Part shown: positions 1 to 6,153 of the stretch, piece by piece
How positions within the stretch are numbered: the stretch's first letter is position 1
Layout of the letters: every line of letters begins with the position of its first letter
Assembly (NCBI GenBank): GCA_958426095.1
Contig: CATZYB010000107.1
Span: 1 to 9,004 of the forward strand
Source of the DNA: an uncultured Lachnospiraceae bacterium
GTDB taxonomy: Bacteria; Bacillota; Clostridia; Lachnospirales; Lachnospiraceae
Reading direction: 5' to 3'
DNA: 9,004 nt
The notes under the pieces: generated by a model
Seen by the model: the letters and a program-made list of their open reading frames with translations, nothing else
The model's database searches: none
Told to the model about the DNA's origin: nothing
Made by a program: the position numbers and the translations under genes

Positions 1-109
1 CCATGTATAGGTCAATATTCGGCAGCTCCGAAGCGGAAATCGGAGAATGGGTTTTTATATGTTGAATAAATTCATTTAAAATTGCTTGAATGGAAGGATA
101 ATTATCCAT
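1..109 (-). CDS. Probable DUF1836 family protein, N-terminal fragment
   Basis: Only the first 36 codons are inside the window; the gene runs off the left edge on the minus strand. The reading begins MDNYPSIQAILNEFIQHIKT and continues to ELPNIDLYM at the edge. A helical start followed by an 'LPNIDLYMDQ'-like segment is what I recall from the DUF1836 family of Firmicutes, small proteins thought to be helix-turn-helix regulators. The start is supported by AGGAG (120-124) about 10 bases upstream and a near-consensus promoter at 160-187. It is divergent from the CPBP protease gene at 239 and may regulate the shared control region, but that is inference. The assignment rests on a short fragment, so the family call is moderate while the coding call is good. 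Confidence 0.6.
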   Translation of the reverse strand, partial: MDNYPSIQAILNEFIQHIKTHSPISASELPNIDLYM

Positions 110-159
110 AAACGACACGCTCCTGTATAAATTGAGAAAAATACCTGTTGCTATGTCTT

Positions 160-187
160 ATTATATCGAATTTACAAAAAAAGTCAA
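160..187 (-). promoter_or_regulatory. Sigma-A type promoter for the leftward DUF1836-like gene
   Basis: On the minus strand a -35 box TTGACT (182-187) and a perfect -10 box TATAAT (160-165) are separated by 16 bases. The predicted start point near 153 gives a leader of about 44 nt that contains the AGGAG ribosome binding site at 120-124. Eleven of the twelve hexamer bases match consensus. Confidence 0.8.
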
Positions 188-199
188 TCGGAACACAAT
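171..199 (+). promoter_or_regulatory. Possible promoter for the CPBP protease gene
   Basis: TTTACA (171-176, five of six matches to the -35 consensus) and CACAAT (194-199, four of six to the -10 consensus) are separated by 17 bases on the plus strand. The start point would fall near 206, inside the palindrome at 203-217, with a leader of about 33 nt. The element lies largely on top of the leftward promoter. It is the best rightward candidate in this interval, but it is weak. Confidence 0.35.
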
Positions 200-202
200 A
201 TA

Positions 203-217
203 TAGTTTTGAAAACTA
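203..217. promoter_or_regulatory. Perfect 15-bp palindrome, probable operator
   Basis: TAGTTTTGAAAACTA consists of two 7-base arms that are exact reverse complements around a single G. It lies between the overlapping divergent promoters and the CPBP start codon. It covers the predicted rightward start point and sits about 50-64 bases upstream of the leftward one. It resembles a dimeric repressor site but does not match the CodY consensus or any other operator I can name. The cognate regulator is unknown; the adjacent DUF1836-like protein is one candidate. Confidence 0.45.
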
Positions 218-238
218 CATACAAAATGGAGGAAATTT

Positions 239-1213
239 ATGGAAGAATATTATGAAAATTATGAACAAAATCCGGGAATGAGTGCCAGAGCAGGTAATCG
301 GATTTTATGTATTACGACAGTAGTTATGATAGGTATCCAGTTTTTGATGGTTTTTTTAGGTGTTTACGATACACTTCCGCTGGTGCTTGGAACGCAGTTA
401 TCTGTGATTTTGATTCCGATTATTGGCGCCCTGATTTCAGGAGTTGATATAAAAGAAACTTTCAGAATCCGGCCGATACGTTTAAAAACAGTAGTATTTT
501 CTTTTTTGGTCATTCTCTGCTCCTATCCGATTGTGGCCCTGCTGAATTTAATCTCCATGTTTTTCGTGGAAAATGCGGTGGCAGAAACAGCGGCAGGGCT
601 TTATGATCACGGTTTTGCCGCATCCATGCTGGTGATGGCCGTGTGTCCGGCTATCGGCGAAGAGTTTTTGATGCGGGGTGTCGTTTATCGAAGTTATAAG
701 AAGAAATCTCCGGTTCTGGCTCTGGTTCTGTCGGCGGTGATTTTCGGGCTGCTTCATATGAATTTTAATCAGATGCCATATGCTATTTACCTCGGGCTGA
801 TCATGGTCCTGATGATGGAGGCCTCGGATTCTATTATAACACCGATGCTGATGCATTTTTTTATGAACGGTATATCTACTTTGTCCGGATTTTTCTCGGA
901 AGAGACGATTGAGGATATGTCCGGAACAGCTTATAATGTGGAAAGCGTCCTTGGTTACGGTGATGAAATGAAGTTTGCTCTGGCCTCAGTAGGAATTCTG
1001 GCAGTTATTATGATCCCGCTGGTGATATTGCTTATTAAGGCCACATTTCGTGTGAATGGACGGAAACTTTCAGATGCCTTTCAGAAAGAAGAGCCGGTTT
1101 ATAACCGATATGCCCTTCCGGAGGTGGATGATACAGAAAATATTCTGGATGTATGGCTTGTTATTGCTATATTGGTAATGGTGATCATCACAGCCATGAA
1201 TACGTTTATGTGA
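239..1213 (+). CDS. CPBP family intramembrane glutamic endopeptidase (CAAX protease-like)
   Basis: This is a 324-residue polytopic membrane protein of the CPBP/Abi family, which includes the prenyl-protein CAAX protease Rce1 and many bacterial members of unknown substrate. Family motifs are intact: EExxxR as E141-E142-F-L-M-R146, FxxxH as F169 to H173, and HxxxN as H206 to N210. These form the intramembrane active site. Hydrophobic segments lie at about 24-43, 47-67, 85-110, 126-140, 157-172, 181-194, 246-266 and 304-320. The extra C-terminal helix after a charged linker (267-302) lies beyond the core domain. GGAGG (228-232) sits 6 bases before the ATG. The DUF362 gene follows after 16 bases, suggesting one transcript. 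Bacterial members have been linked to bacteriocin self-immunity or protein processing; nothing here identifies a substrate. Confidence 0.9.
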   Translation: MEEYYENYEQNPGMSARAGNRILCITTVVMIGIQFLMVFLGVYDTLPLVLGTQLSVILIPIIGALISGVDIKETFRIRPIRLKTVVFSFLVILCSYPIVALLNLISMFFVENAVAETAAGLYDHGFAASMLVMAVCPAIGEEFLMRGVVYRSYKKKSPVLALVLSAVIFGLLHMNFNQMPYAIYLGLIMVLMMEASDSIITPMLMHFFMNGISTLSGFFSEETIEDMSGTAYNVESVLGYGDEMKFALASVGILAVIMIPLVILLIKATFRVNGRKLSDAFQKEEPVYNRYALPEVDDTENILDVWLVIAILVMVIITAMNTFM

Positions 1214-1232
1214 AGGAGATGAAATTCTTTTG
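1213..1232 (+). promoter_or_regulatory. Ribosome binding site and TTG start of the DUF362 gene
   Basis: AAGGAG (1213-1218) is followed after 11 bases by the TTG at 1230-1232, which opens the DUF362 frame. There is no in-frame ATG nearby: the first internal Met is residue 91. The ATG at 1219 is in another frame, lies directly against the Shine-Dalgarno sequence and stops after four codons (M-K-F-F). Its TGA (1231-1233) overlaps the TTG. TTG is therefore the most credible start, and the site probably lowers translation relative to an ATG. Confidence 0.7.
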
Positions 1233-2357
1233 AAGAGTCAGGTTGTTTTGCTGGAATGCGGCAAATACGACAGAGAAAAAATATATGAAGAACTGTTATG
1301 GGGAATCGGACAGCTTGGAGGTGTTGGGCGATTTGTACAACCGGAGGAAAAAATTCTTTTGAAGCCAAATCTTCTTAGGAAGGCGGAGGCGGACAGCGCT
1401 ATAGTGACTCATCCGATGGTTGTGGCGGCGGCCGCCAGGATTTTCAGGAATGCGGGATATGAGCATATTTTTTATGGAGATTCGGCGGGCGTCGGCTCTA
1501 TGGAGAAGATTTCGGAGGCCTGTGGCCTGTCCGCAGAGATGGAGCGATTAAATATTCCTATGGCGGATTTTAGTGAGAGTATCCTTGTCAATTATCCGCA
1601 GGGAAAGATGGCAAAGCAGTTTCATATGGCAAAGGCCGTGGTGGAAACAGAGGCTCTGATCAATATATGTAAGATGAAAACCCACCAGTTGGAACGGATG
1701 ACGGGGGCTGTGAAAAATATGTACGGCTGTATCCAGGGACTTCATAAAGCGAAGGGGCATACAAAATATTCCAATGCGGAAAGTTTTGCCCGGATGCTGG
1801 TAGATTTAAATCTTTATGTCCGGCCGCGCCTTTATATTATGGACGGCATTACAGCGATGGAGGGCAACGGCCCGGCTTCGGGAACCCCGGTGCATATGGG
1901 GATTATGCTTTTGTCCGCAGATCCGGTGGCGCTGGACAGTGTTTGCTGTTCCCTGATGAATCTGGCGCCGGAACTGGTGCCTACAAATGTACAGGGAGAA
2001 AAAATGGGCCTTGGCGTTTGGGAGGAAAGAGACATTGACGTTGTAACAAGAGAAGGGATAATGACGACTTCCCAGGTAAAAGAACGTTTTGGCAGGAAAG
2101 ATTATGATGTGAACCGGGGCAGGGAAGTACGGCGTCTCTGGCGTCAGATTCGCTGGATTTCACGGCATTTTCAGAGAAAACCATATATCGTGGAGAAGCG
2201 CTGTATCCGCTGCGGCATCTGTGTGGAAGCCTGTCCGGTGGAGGGAAAGGCTATCCGCCTCCATAAACCTTCAGTGCCGGTTTATGATTATAAAAAATGT
2301 ATCGCCTGTTTTTGCTGTCAGGAAATGTGTCCTCAGAAAGCAATTCAGGTTAAATAG
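1230..2357 (+). CDS. DUF362 domain protein with C-terminal 2[4Fe-4S] ferredoxin domain
   Basis: This is a 375-residue soluble protein. Residues 1 to about 300 form a DUF362 domain, shown by KPNLL (45-49), THPMVV (60-65), GDSAG (83-87), KMKTH (148-152), TGAVKNMYG (158-166), DGITAMEGNGP (205-215) and ADPVALDS (230-237). Residues 318-375 form a bacterial ferredoxin domain with two CxxCxxCxxxCP motifs: C325, C328, C331, C335 and C357, C360, C363, C367. Each should bind a 4Fe-4S cluster. C362 is an additional cysteine inside the second motif. The DUF362 activity is not established; the clusters imply electron transfer in an anaerobe. It starts at TTG 16 bases after the protease gene and is followed 57 bases later by the solute-binding lipoprotein gene, so all three may be co-transcribed. 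Confidence 0.9.
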   Translation: MKSQVVLLECGKYDREKIYEELLWGIGQLGGVGRFVQPEEKILLKPNLLRKAEADSAIVTHPMVVAAAARIFRNAGYEHIFYGDSAGVGSMEKISEACGLSAEMERLNIPMADFSESILVNYPQGKMAKQFHMAKAVVETEALINICKMKTHQLERMTGAVKNMYGCIQGLHKAKGHTKYSNAESFARMLVDLNLYVRPRLYIMDGITAMEGNGPASGTPVHMGIMLLSADPVALDSVCCSLMNLAPELVPTNVQGEKMGLGVWEERDIDVVTREGIMTTSQVKERFGRKDYDVNRGREVRRLWRQIRWISRHFQRKPYIVEKRCIRCGICVEACPVEGKAIRLHKPSVPVYDYKKCIACFCCQEMCPQKAIQVK

Positions 2358-2377
2358 AGGAACGCATAAGACCCGGT

Positions 2378-2401
2378 TCGAATACTATGTATTAGATTCG
2401 A
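2378..2401 (+). other. Small hairpin directly before the ribosome binding site of the solute-binding protein gene
   Basis: TCGAAT (2378-2383) pairs exactly with ATTCGA (2396-2401). Inside, CTA (2385-2387) pairs with TAG (2393-2395), leaving A2384 as a bulge and a 5-base loop. It ends one base before GGGAGG (2403-2408). There is no U-run, so it is not a terminator. It could influence translation initiation or mRNA processing, but nine pairs can arise by chance. Confidence 0.3.
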
Positions 2402-2414
2402 TGGGAGGTTAGTT

Positions 2415-3398
2415 ATGCGAAAAAAATATTTGGTTATTGGAACGGTTTTGGCCATGCTGGTAATGGCCTTAACAGGCTGCGGTAAAAGTGCGGCCGGATT
2501 GACAAAGGTACGGCTCCAGGAAGTGGCTCATTCCATTTTCTATGCACCGATGTATGTGGCGCTGGAAGAGGGATATTTTGAAGAGGAAGGTCTGGATGTG
2601 GAACTGACCAACGGCAATGGGGCGGATAAGGTGATGACAGCCATGATTGCCGGAGAAGCAGATATTGGATTCATGGGACCGGAGGCGACGATCTATGTTT
2701 ATAACGAGGGTAATTCAGATTATGCGGTCAACTTTGCCCAATTGACTCAGAGGGCGGGCAATTTCCTTGTCAGCCGGTCCAATGACCAGAATTTTTCCTG
2801 GTCTGATCTGAAAGGGAAAACGGTCATTGGCGGTCGGGCCGGCGGTATGCCACAGATGGTTTTTGAGTATATCCTGAAAATGAACGGCATTGATCCGGCA
2901 ACAGATTTGACAATTATCCAGAATATTGATTTTGGCGTGACGGCAGAAGCTTTTGCAGGGGGCACCGGAGATTATACGGTGGAATTTGAGCCTTTTGCCA
3001 CGAGTATTGAAAAGGATGGCGGAGGCTATGTGATCGCTTCCCTCGGAGTGGATTCGGGCTATGTACCCTATACCTGTTTTTCTGCTCTCGGTTCTTATAT
3101 GAATGAACATCCGGAGACGATTCAGAGTTTTACGAAAGCAATTCAAAAAGGTCTGGATTATGTGAATAGTCACAGCAGTGAAGAAATTGCGAAAACGATC
3201 CAGCCGCAGTTTGAGGAGACGGATTTTGATACACTGAAAACCATTGTGGAACGATATCACAGTCAGGACACGTGGAAAACAGATACGATTTTTACGGAGG
3301 AAGCCTTCGAACTTCTGCAGAATATTCTGGAGGAGGCAGGCGTTCTCGACAAACGGGTAGATTACGATGCACTTGTGACAACCCGGTTTTCAAAATAG
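2415..3398 (+). CDS. ABC transporter solute-binding lipoprotein, NMT1/THI5-SsuA type
   Basis: This is a 327-residue exported lipoprotein. A lysine-rich start (MRKK), a hydrophobic stretch (6-19) and the lipobox LTGC with lipidated C22 mark type II signal peptide processing. Mature residues 30-250 have the hallmarks of the NMT1/SsuA-like group: 'HSIFYAPMYVALEEGYFEEEGLDVEL' style opening (39-64), 'MIAGEADIGFMGPE' (77-90), 'SWSDLKGKTVIGGRAGG' (128-144) and 'FEPFATSIEKDGGGYV' (191-206). Relatives bind nitrogen- or sulfur-containing small molecules such as alkanesulfonates, taurine, nitrate or thiamine precursors; the ligand cannot be told here. GGGAGG (2403-2408) precedes the ATG. No permease or ATPase gene is adjacent, so its partners lie elsewhere or it works as an orphan binding protein. 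Confidence 0.88.
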   Translation: MRKKYLVIGTVLAMLVMALTGCGKSAAGLTKVRLQEVAHSIFYAPMYVALEEGYFEEEGLDVELTNGNGADKVMTAMIAGEADIGFMGPEATIYVYNEGNSDYAVNFAQLTQRAGNFLVSRSNDQNFSWSDLKGKTVIGGRAGGMPQMVFEYILKMNGIDPATDLTIIQNIDFGVTAEAFAGGTGDYTVEFEPFATSIEKDGGGYVIASLGVDSGYVPYTCFSALGSYMNEHPETIQSFTKAIQKGLDYVNSHSSEEIAKTIQPQFEETDFDTLKTIVERYHSQDTWKTDTIFTEEAFELLQNILEEAGVLDKRVDYDALVTTRFSK

Positions 3399-3406
3399 TA
3401 AATAAA

Positions 3407-3460
3407 ATGCGCCGGGCGCGGCCGTGCAAAAGCAATCCGGTTTTACGCGCTCGGACGCAT
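3407..3460 (+). repeat. GC-rich imperfect inverted repeat (long hairpin) between genes
   Basis: The arm at 3407-3420 (ATGCGCCGGGCGCG) pairs along its whole length with 3446-3460 (CGCGCTCGGACGCAT). This gives thirteen Watson-Crick pairs, one G-U pair and one bulged A. The 25-base interior can itself fold: CCG 3422-3424 with CGG 3438-3440, and TGC 3425-3427 with GCA 3432-3434 around AAAA. The GC content is far above the flanking coding DNA. The structure ends 21 bases before the OLD start codon and only a short TTTT (3441-3444) lies inside it, so it is not a classical terminator. It may be a REP-like palindromic element, an mRNA-stabilising structure or a leader element. Confidence 0.55.
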
Positions 3461-3481
3461 CCGGCAGATGGGGGTGGGAAT

Positions 3482-5353
3482 ATGCGTTTAGATCGCTTGC
3501 GTATTCAGAATTTTAAATCGATTCGGGATATGGAAATCCAGGATATTGAAAATGTTTTGATTTTGGTTGGAAAAAATAATGCGGGGAAAACGGTAGTTTT
3601 AGACGCCCTGCGGATTTTGGATGGCACTTACCGGATTCAGGAAAATGATTTTAATATGGAAGCGGGAAATATTGAAATTGATGTAGATTTACAATTGGAT
3701 GGGGAAGATCTGCTCATGTTTAATGAGGAAGGAATTGTCAGCAGCTATAAACGCTATGACCTGTGGTTTCGGGAATTTAAGAACCGTCTGCCGTCCTACG
3801 ATGGGGATACGGGCCTGCTTCGCTTCCGGCTGACAGTCAATCGAAATGGACAGCGTCGTTACGGCGATGGGATCCGAAAGCATAATAACTATATCGAGCA
3901 GGTGATCCCGAAATTTTATTATATTGACAGTATGCGGCATTTTCAGGATATCCAGGACGATATTTTTCTCTGTCAGGAAAGTGAATGGACCGGAAGACTG
4001 AGAGACGGACGTTGTCTGTTCGACGCAGGGAAGGATTGCCGTCATTGTTTTCATTGTATTGGAAAGATTGAACAGAAAAAACCGGCCGAACTGAATGTGC
4101 TGGAGACAGCCCGGCTTTTTGAATACAAACTTTATCAGGGAAATTTTAATCGTTTTGCCGACAGCGTTAATGATTATTTTCATAAAAATGGCGGACAAAG
4201 TGAAGATATTTATTATTATATGGCCGAAAATATGGCAGACCTGTGTAAGGTCAGCGGTTTTGTAAGGAATCGGGAGAGGGATGTGGAAATGCCTTTATCT
4301 CAGATGGGGACAGGCATGCGCTGCATTTACATATTGTCACTGCTGGAAGCTTATATTTATGGCGGGAAACGGATTCCCTGCATCATTCTCATGGAGGATC
4401 CGGAAATCTTTCTTCATCCGAGACTTCAAAAGGTAGCCGGAGAAATCCTGTATCGGCTGTCCAAGACGAATCAGGTTATTTTTACGACCCATTCGCCGAA
4501 TATGCTCTTTAATTTCACATCCAACCAGATTCGGCAGATCGTCGTGGATAAAGACTGGTATTCAATTGCGAGAAAACCTGCGGACGTGGATCAGATCCTG
4601 GACGACCTGGGGTATACGGCCAATGACCTGATGAATGTGAATTTTGTTTTTATCGTCGAAGGAAAACAGGATAAAAGCCGTCTGCCTTTGCTGCTGGATA
4701 AGTATTATTCGGAAATATTGGACGACGAGGGGAAACCTTACCGGGTAGCGATCATTACGACAAACAGTTGTACCAATATTAAGACCTATGCTAATCTGAA
4801 ATATATGAATAAGCTCTATTTAAAAGACCAGTTTCTTATGATTCGGGACGGAGACGGCAAGGATCCGGAAATGCTGGCCAATCAGCTTTGTCGGTATTAC
4901 GATGAATGTCGGGTTCGGGATGTGGATAAGATGCCGAAGGTGACCCGCCGCAATGTTTTGATTTTAAAATACTATTCTTTTGAGAATTACTTTTTAAATC
5001 CGGAAGTTATGGTAAAAATTGGAATTTTGGACACGGTGGATGCTTTTTATGATATACTGTTTGAAAAATGGAAAGAATATCTCTATCGTTTGAAGTGCGG
5101 ACGGCATTTTACCGAAGCGACGGGCGTGACCATAAGGTGTCCCGAGGATATACGGGAGCATATGGAAGAATTTAAGACTTATATGCGTGGTCATAATCTG
5201 TATGATATTTTCTATGGCCGATATAAGAAACGGGAAAAAGAGGTTTTAAAAGCCTATATTGACGTAGCGCCGCGGGAGACTTTTAAGGATATTCTGGACG
5301 CTATTGATAAGTTTGTTTATTTTGAAAATCGAGTGAAAGAAGGGACATTATGA
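3482..5353 (+). CDS. OLD family ATP-dependent endonuclease (ABC-type ATPase plus TOPRIM)
   Basis: This is a 623-residue protein. The N-terminal ABC/SMC-like ATPase opens with MRLDRLRIQNFKSI and has Walker A GKNNAGKT (30-37), a signature-like LSQMGTG (272-278), Walker B CIILMEDPE (300-308) and the H-loop TTHSPN (H337). The C-terminal TOPRIM nuclease domain shows FIVEGKQDK (390-398, E393) and the acidic pair DGD (D456, D458), followed by ENYFLNP (501-507). OLD proteins cut or nick DNA with metal ions and some act in phage exclusion; class 2 members (GajA) pair with a UvrD-like helicase, which is absent here, so this is a stand-alone type or one with another partner. Unusual is a cysteine cluster in the ATPase half (C164, C178, C186, C189, C192) that may bind zinc. 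The start was chosen at MRLD because the open frame extending upstream runs into the solute-binding gene and through the hairpin; the Shine-Dalgarno (GGGGTGGG, 3471-3478) is weak. Confidence 0.88.
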   Translation: MRLDRLRIQNFKSIRDMEIQDIENVLILVGKNNAGKTVVLDALRILDGTYRIQENDFNMEAGNIEIDVDLQLDGEDLLMFNEEGIVSSYKRYDLWFREFKNRLPSYDGDTGLLRFRLTVNRNGQRRYGDGIRKHNNYIEQVIPKFYYIDSMRHFQDIQDDIFLCQESEWTGRLRDGRCLFDAGKDCRHCFHCIGKIEQKKPAELNVLETARLFEYKLYQGNFNRFADSVNDYFHKNGGQSEDIYYYMAENMADLCKVSGFVRNRERDVEMPLSQMGTGMRCIYILSLLEAYIYGGKRIPCIILMEDPEIFLHPRLQKVAGEILYRLSKTNQVIFTTHSPNMLFNFTSNQIRQIVVDKDWYSIARKPADVDQILDDLGYTANDLMNVNFVFIVEGKQDKSRLPLLLDKYYSEILDDEGKPYRVAIITTNSCTNIKTYANLKYMNKLYLKDQFLMIRDGDGKDPEMLANQLCRYYDECRVRDVDKMPKVTRRNVLILKYYSFENYFLNPEVMVKIGILDTVDAFYDILFEKWKEYLYRLKCGRHFTEATGVTIRCPEDIREHMEEFKTYMRGHNLYDIFYGRYKKREKEVLKAYIDVAPRETFKDILDAIDKFVYFENRVKEGTL

Positions 5354-6087
5354 AAATAGAGCTGGATACCCACACCCATACCCTGGCCAGCGGCCATGCC
5401 TATAATACGATTACGGAAATGATCGATGCGGCTGTGGAAAAGGGACTGAAACTTCTGGCGATCACAGAACATGCACCGGCGATGCCGGGGAGCTGCAAGG
5501 ATTTTTATTTTTATAATCTGAAAATCCTGCCGAGATTCCAAAAGGGGCTGGAGCTGATGTTTGGCGTGGAATTAAATATTATGGATTACACAGGCCGGGT
5601 AGATCTGTCTGAGCGGTATATGAATTGTACCGATCTTCGGATCGCAAGTCTTCATCCGCCGTGCATAACCCCTGGAACCATGGAGGAAAATACGGCGGCC
5701 ATGCTGGGGGTCATCCATAATCCTTATGTGGATGTTTTGGGACATCCGGATGACGGACGCTATCCATTGGATTATGAGCAGGTCGTCGCCGAGGCCAAAA
5801 AGTATGGCAAGATCGTGGAGCTGAATAACAATTCCATGAGTCCCCTGAATTCCAGGACCAATGCCCGGGAAAATGATCGGATAATTCTGGATTTGTGCAA
5901 AAAATATGAAGTGCCGGTAGTGATGAATACAGACGCCCATGCCAGCTTTATGGTGGGCGATCTGACCCAGGCGATTGAAGTTGTCGAAGAAGCAGATTTT
6001 CCGGAAGAATTGATCCTCAATGATTCGGTGGAGAAATTTAAACGTTTTTTAAATGAAGGAAGAAAACGATCAGCAGTACTGAAATAG
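5350..6087 (+). CDS. PHP-domain metallophosphatase, YcdX-like
   Basis: This is a 245-residue protein, the same length as E. coli YcdX as I recall it. All nine metal ligands known from that trinuclear zinc enzyme have counterparts: H8, H10 and H16 (DTHTHT...SGH), H41 (ITEH), E74 (GVELN), H102 (SLHPP), H132 (GHPD), and D195 with H197 (NTDAH). Full ligand conservation argues for an active phosphatase or phosphodiesterase; the physiological substrate of this group is unsettled. The start codon overlaps the OLD stop by 4 bases (ATGA), with AAGGGA just upstream inside the OLD gene, so the two are probably translationally coupled. A terminator follows 14 bases after the stop. Distant relatives include histidinol phosphatase and DNA polymerase PHP domains, but the motif spacing fits YcdX better. 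Confidence 0.88.
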   Translation: MKIELDTHTHTLASGHAYNTITEMIDAAVEKGLKLLAITEHAPAMPGSCKDFYFYNLKILPRFQKGLELMFGVELNIMDYTGRVDLSERYMNCTDLRIASLHPPCITPGTMEENTAAMLGVIHNPYVDVLGHPDDGRYPLDYEQVVAEAKKYGKIVELNNNSMSPLNSRTNARENDRIILDLCKKYEVPVVMNTDAHASFMVGDLTQAIEVVEEADFPEELILNDSVEKFKRFLNEGRKRSAVLK

Positions 6088-6101
6088 AAGAGCAAAATAT
6101 A

Positions 6102-6147
6102 AAGAGGAATCAGACGCACAGCGGTCCGATTCCTCTTCATTTTGATT
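6102..6147. terminator. Bidirectional intrinsic terminator between convergent genes
   Basis: AAGAGGAATCAGAC (6102-6115) pairs with GTCCGATTCCTCTT (6124-6137) with a single A-C mismatch around an 8-base loop. On the plus strand it is followed by CATTTTGATTT, and on the minus strand by TATATTTTGC. Both tails are T-rich, so it can stop transcripts from the PHP gene and from the S1 gene. Confidence 0.85.
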
Positions 6148-6153
6148 TCGTAT

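Noticed and set aside
239..1213. CPBP protease as a phage abortive-infection gene
   Set aside because: The old family name 'Abi' does not establish such a role, and nothing around the gene suggests a defence or bacteriocin locus.
2370..2385. CCCGGTTCGAATAC, resembling a tRNA T-arm
   Set aside because: The flanking bases do not form a T-stem, and no acceptor, anticodon arm or D-arm can be placed around it.
2715..3260. Open frame of 181 codons on the minus strand
   Set aside because: It lies wholly inside the solute-binding lipoprotein gene, whose motifs are intact. The antisense product looks like the mirror of a coding strand and has no ribosome binding site.
3272..3481. In-frame extension upstream of the OLD protein, giving a 693-residue reading
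   Set aside because: The first 127 bases lie inside the solute-binding protein gene in another frame and the rest crosses the GC-rich hairpin. The extra residues resemble no domain, and the ATPase family begins at the MRLDRLRIQNFKS segment.
3689..4198. Open frame of 169 codons on the minus strand
   Set aside because: It is antisense to the OLD ATPase domain and has no recognisable protein features.
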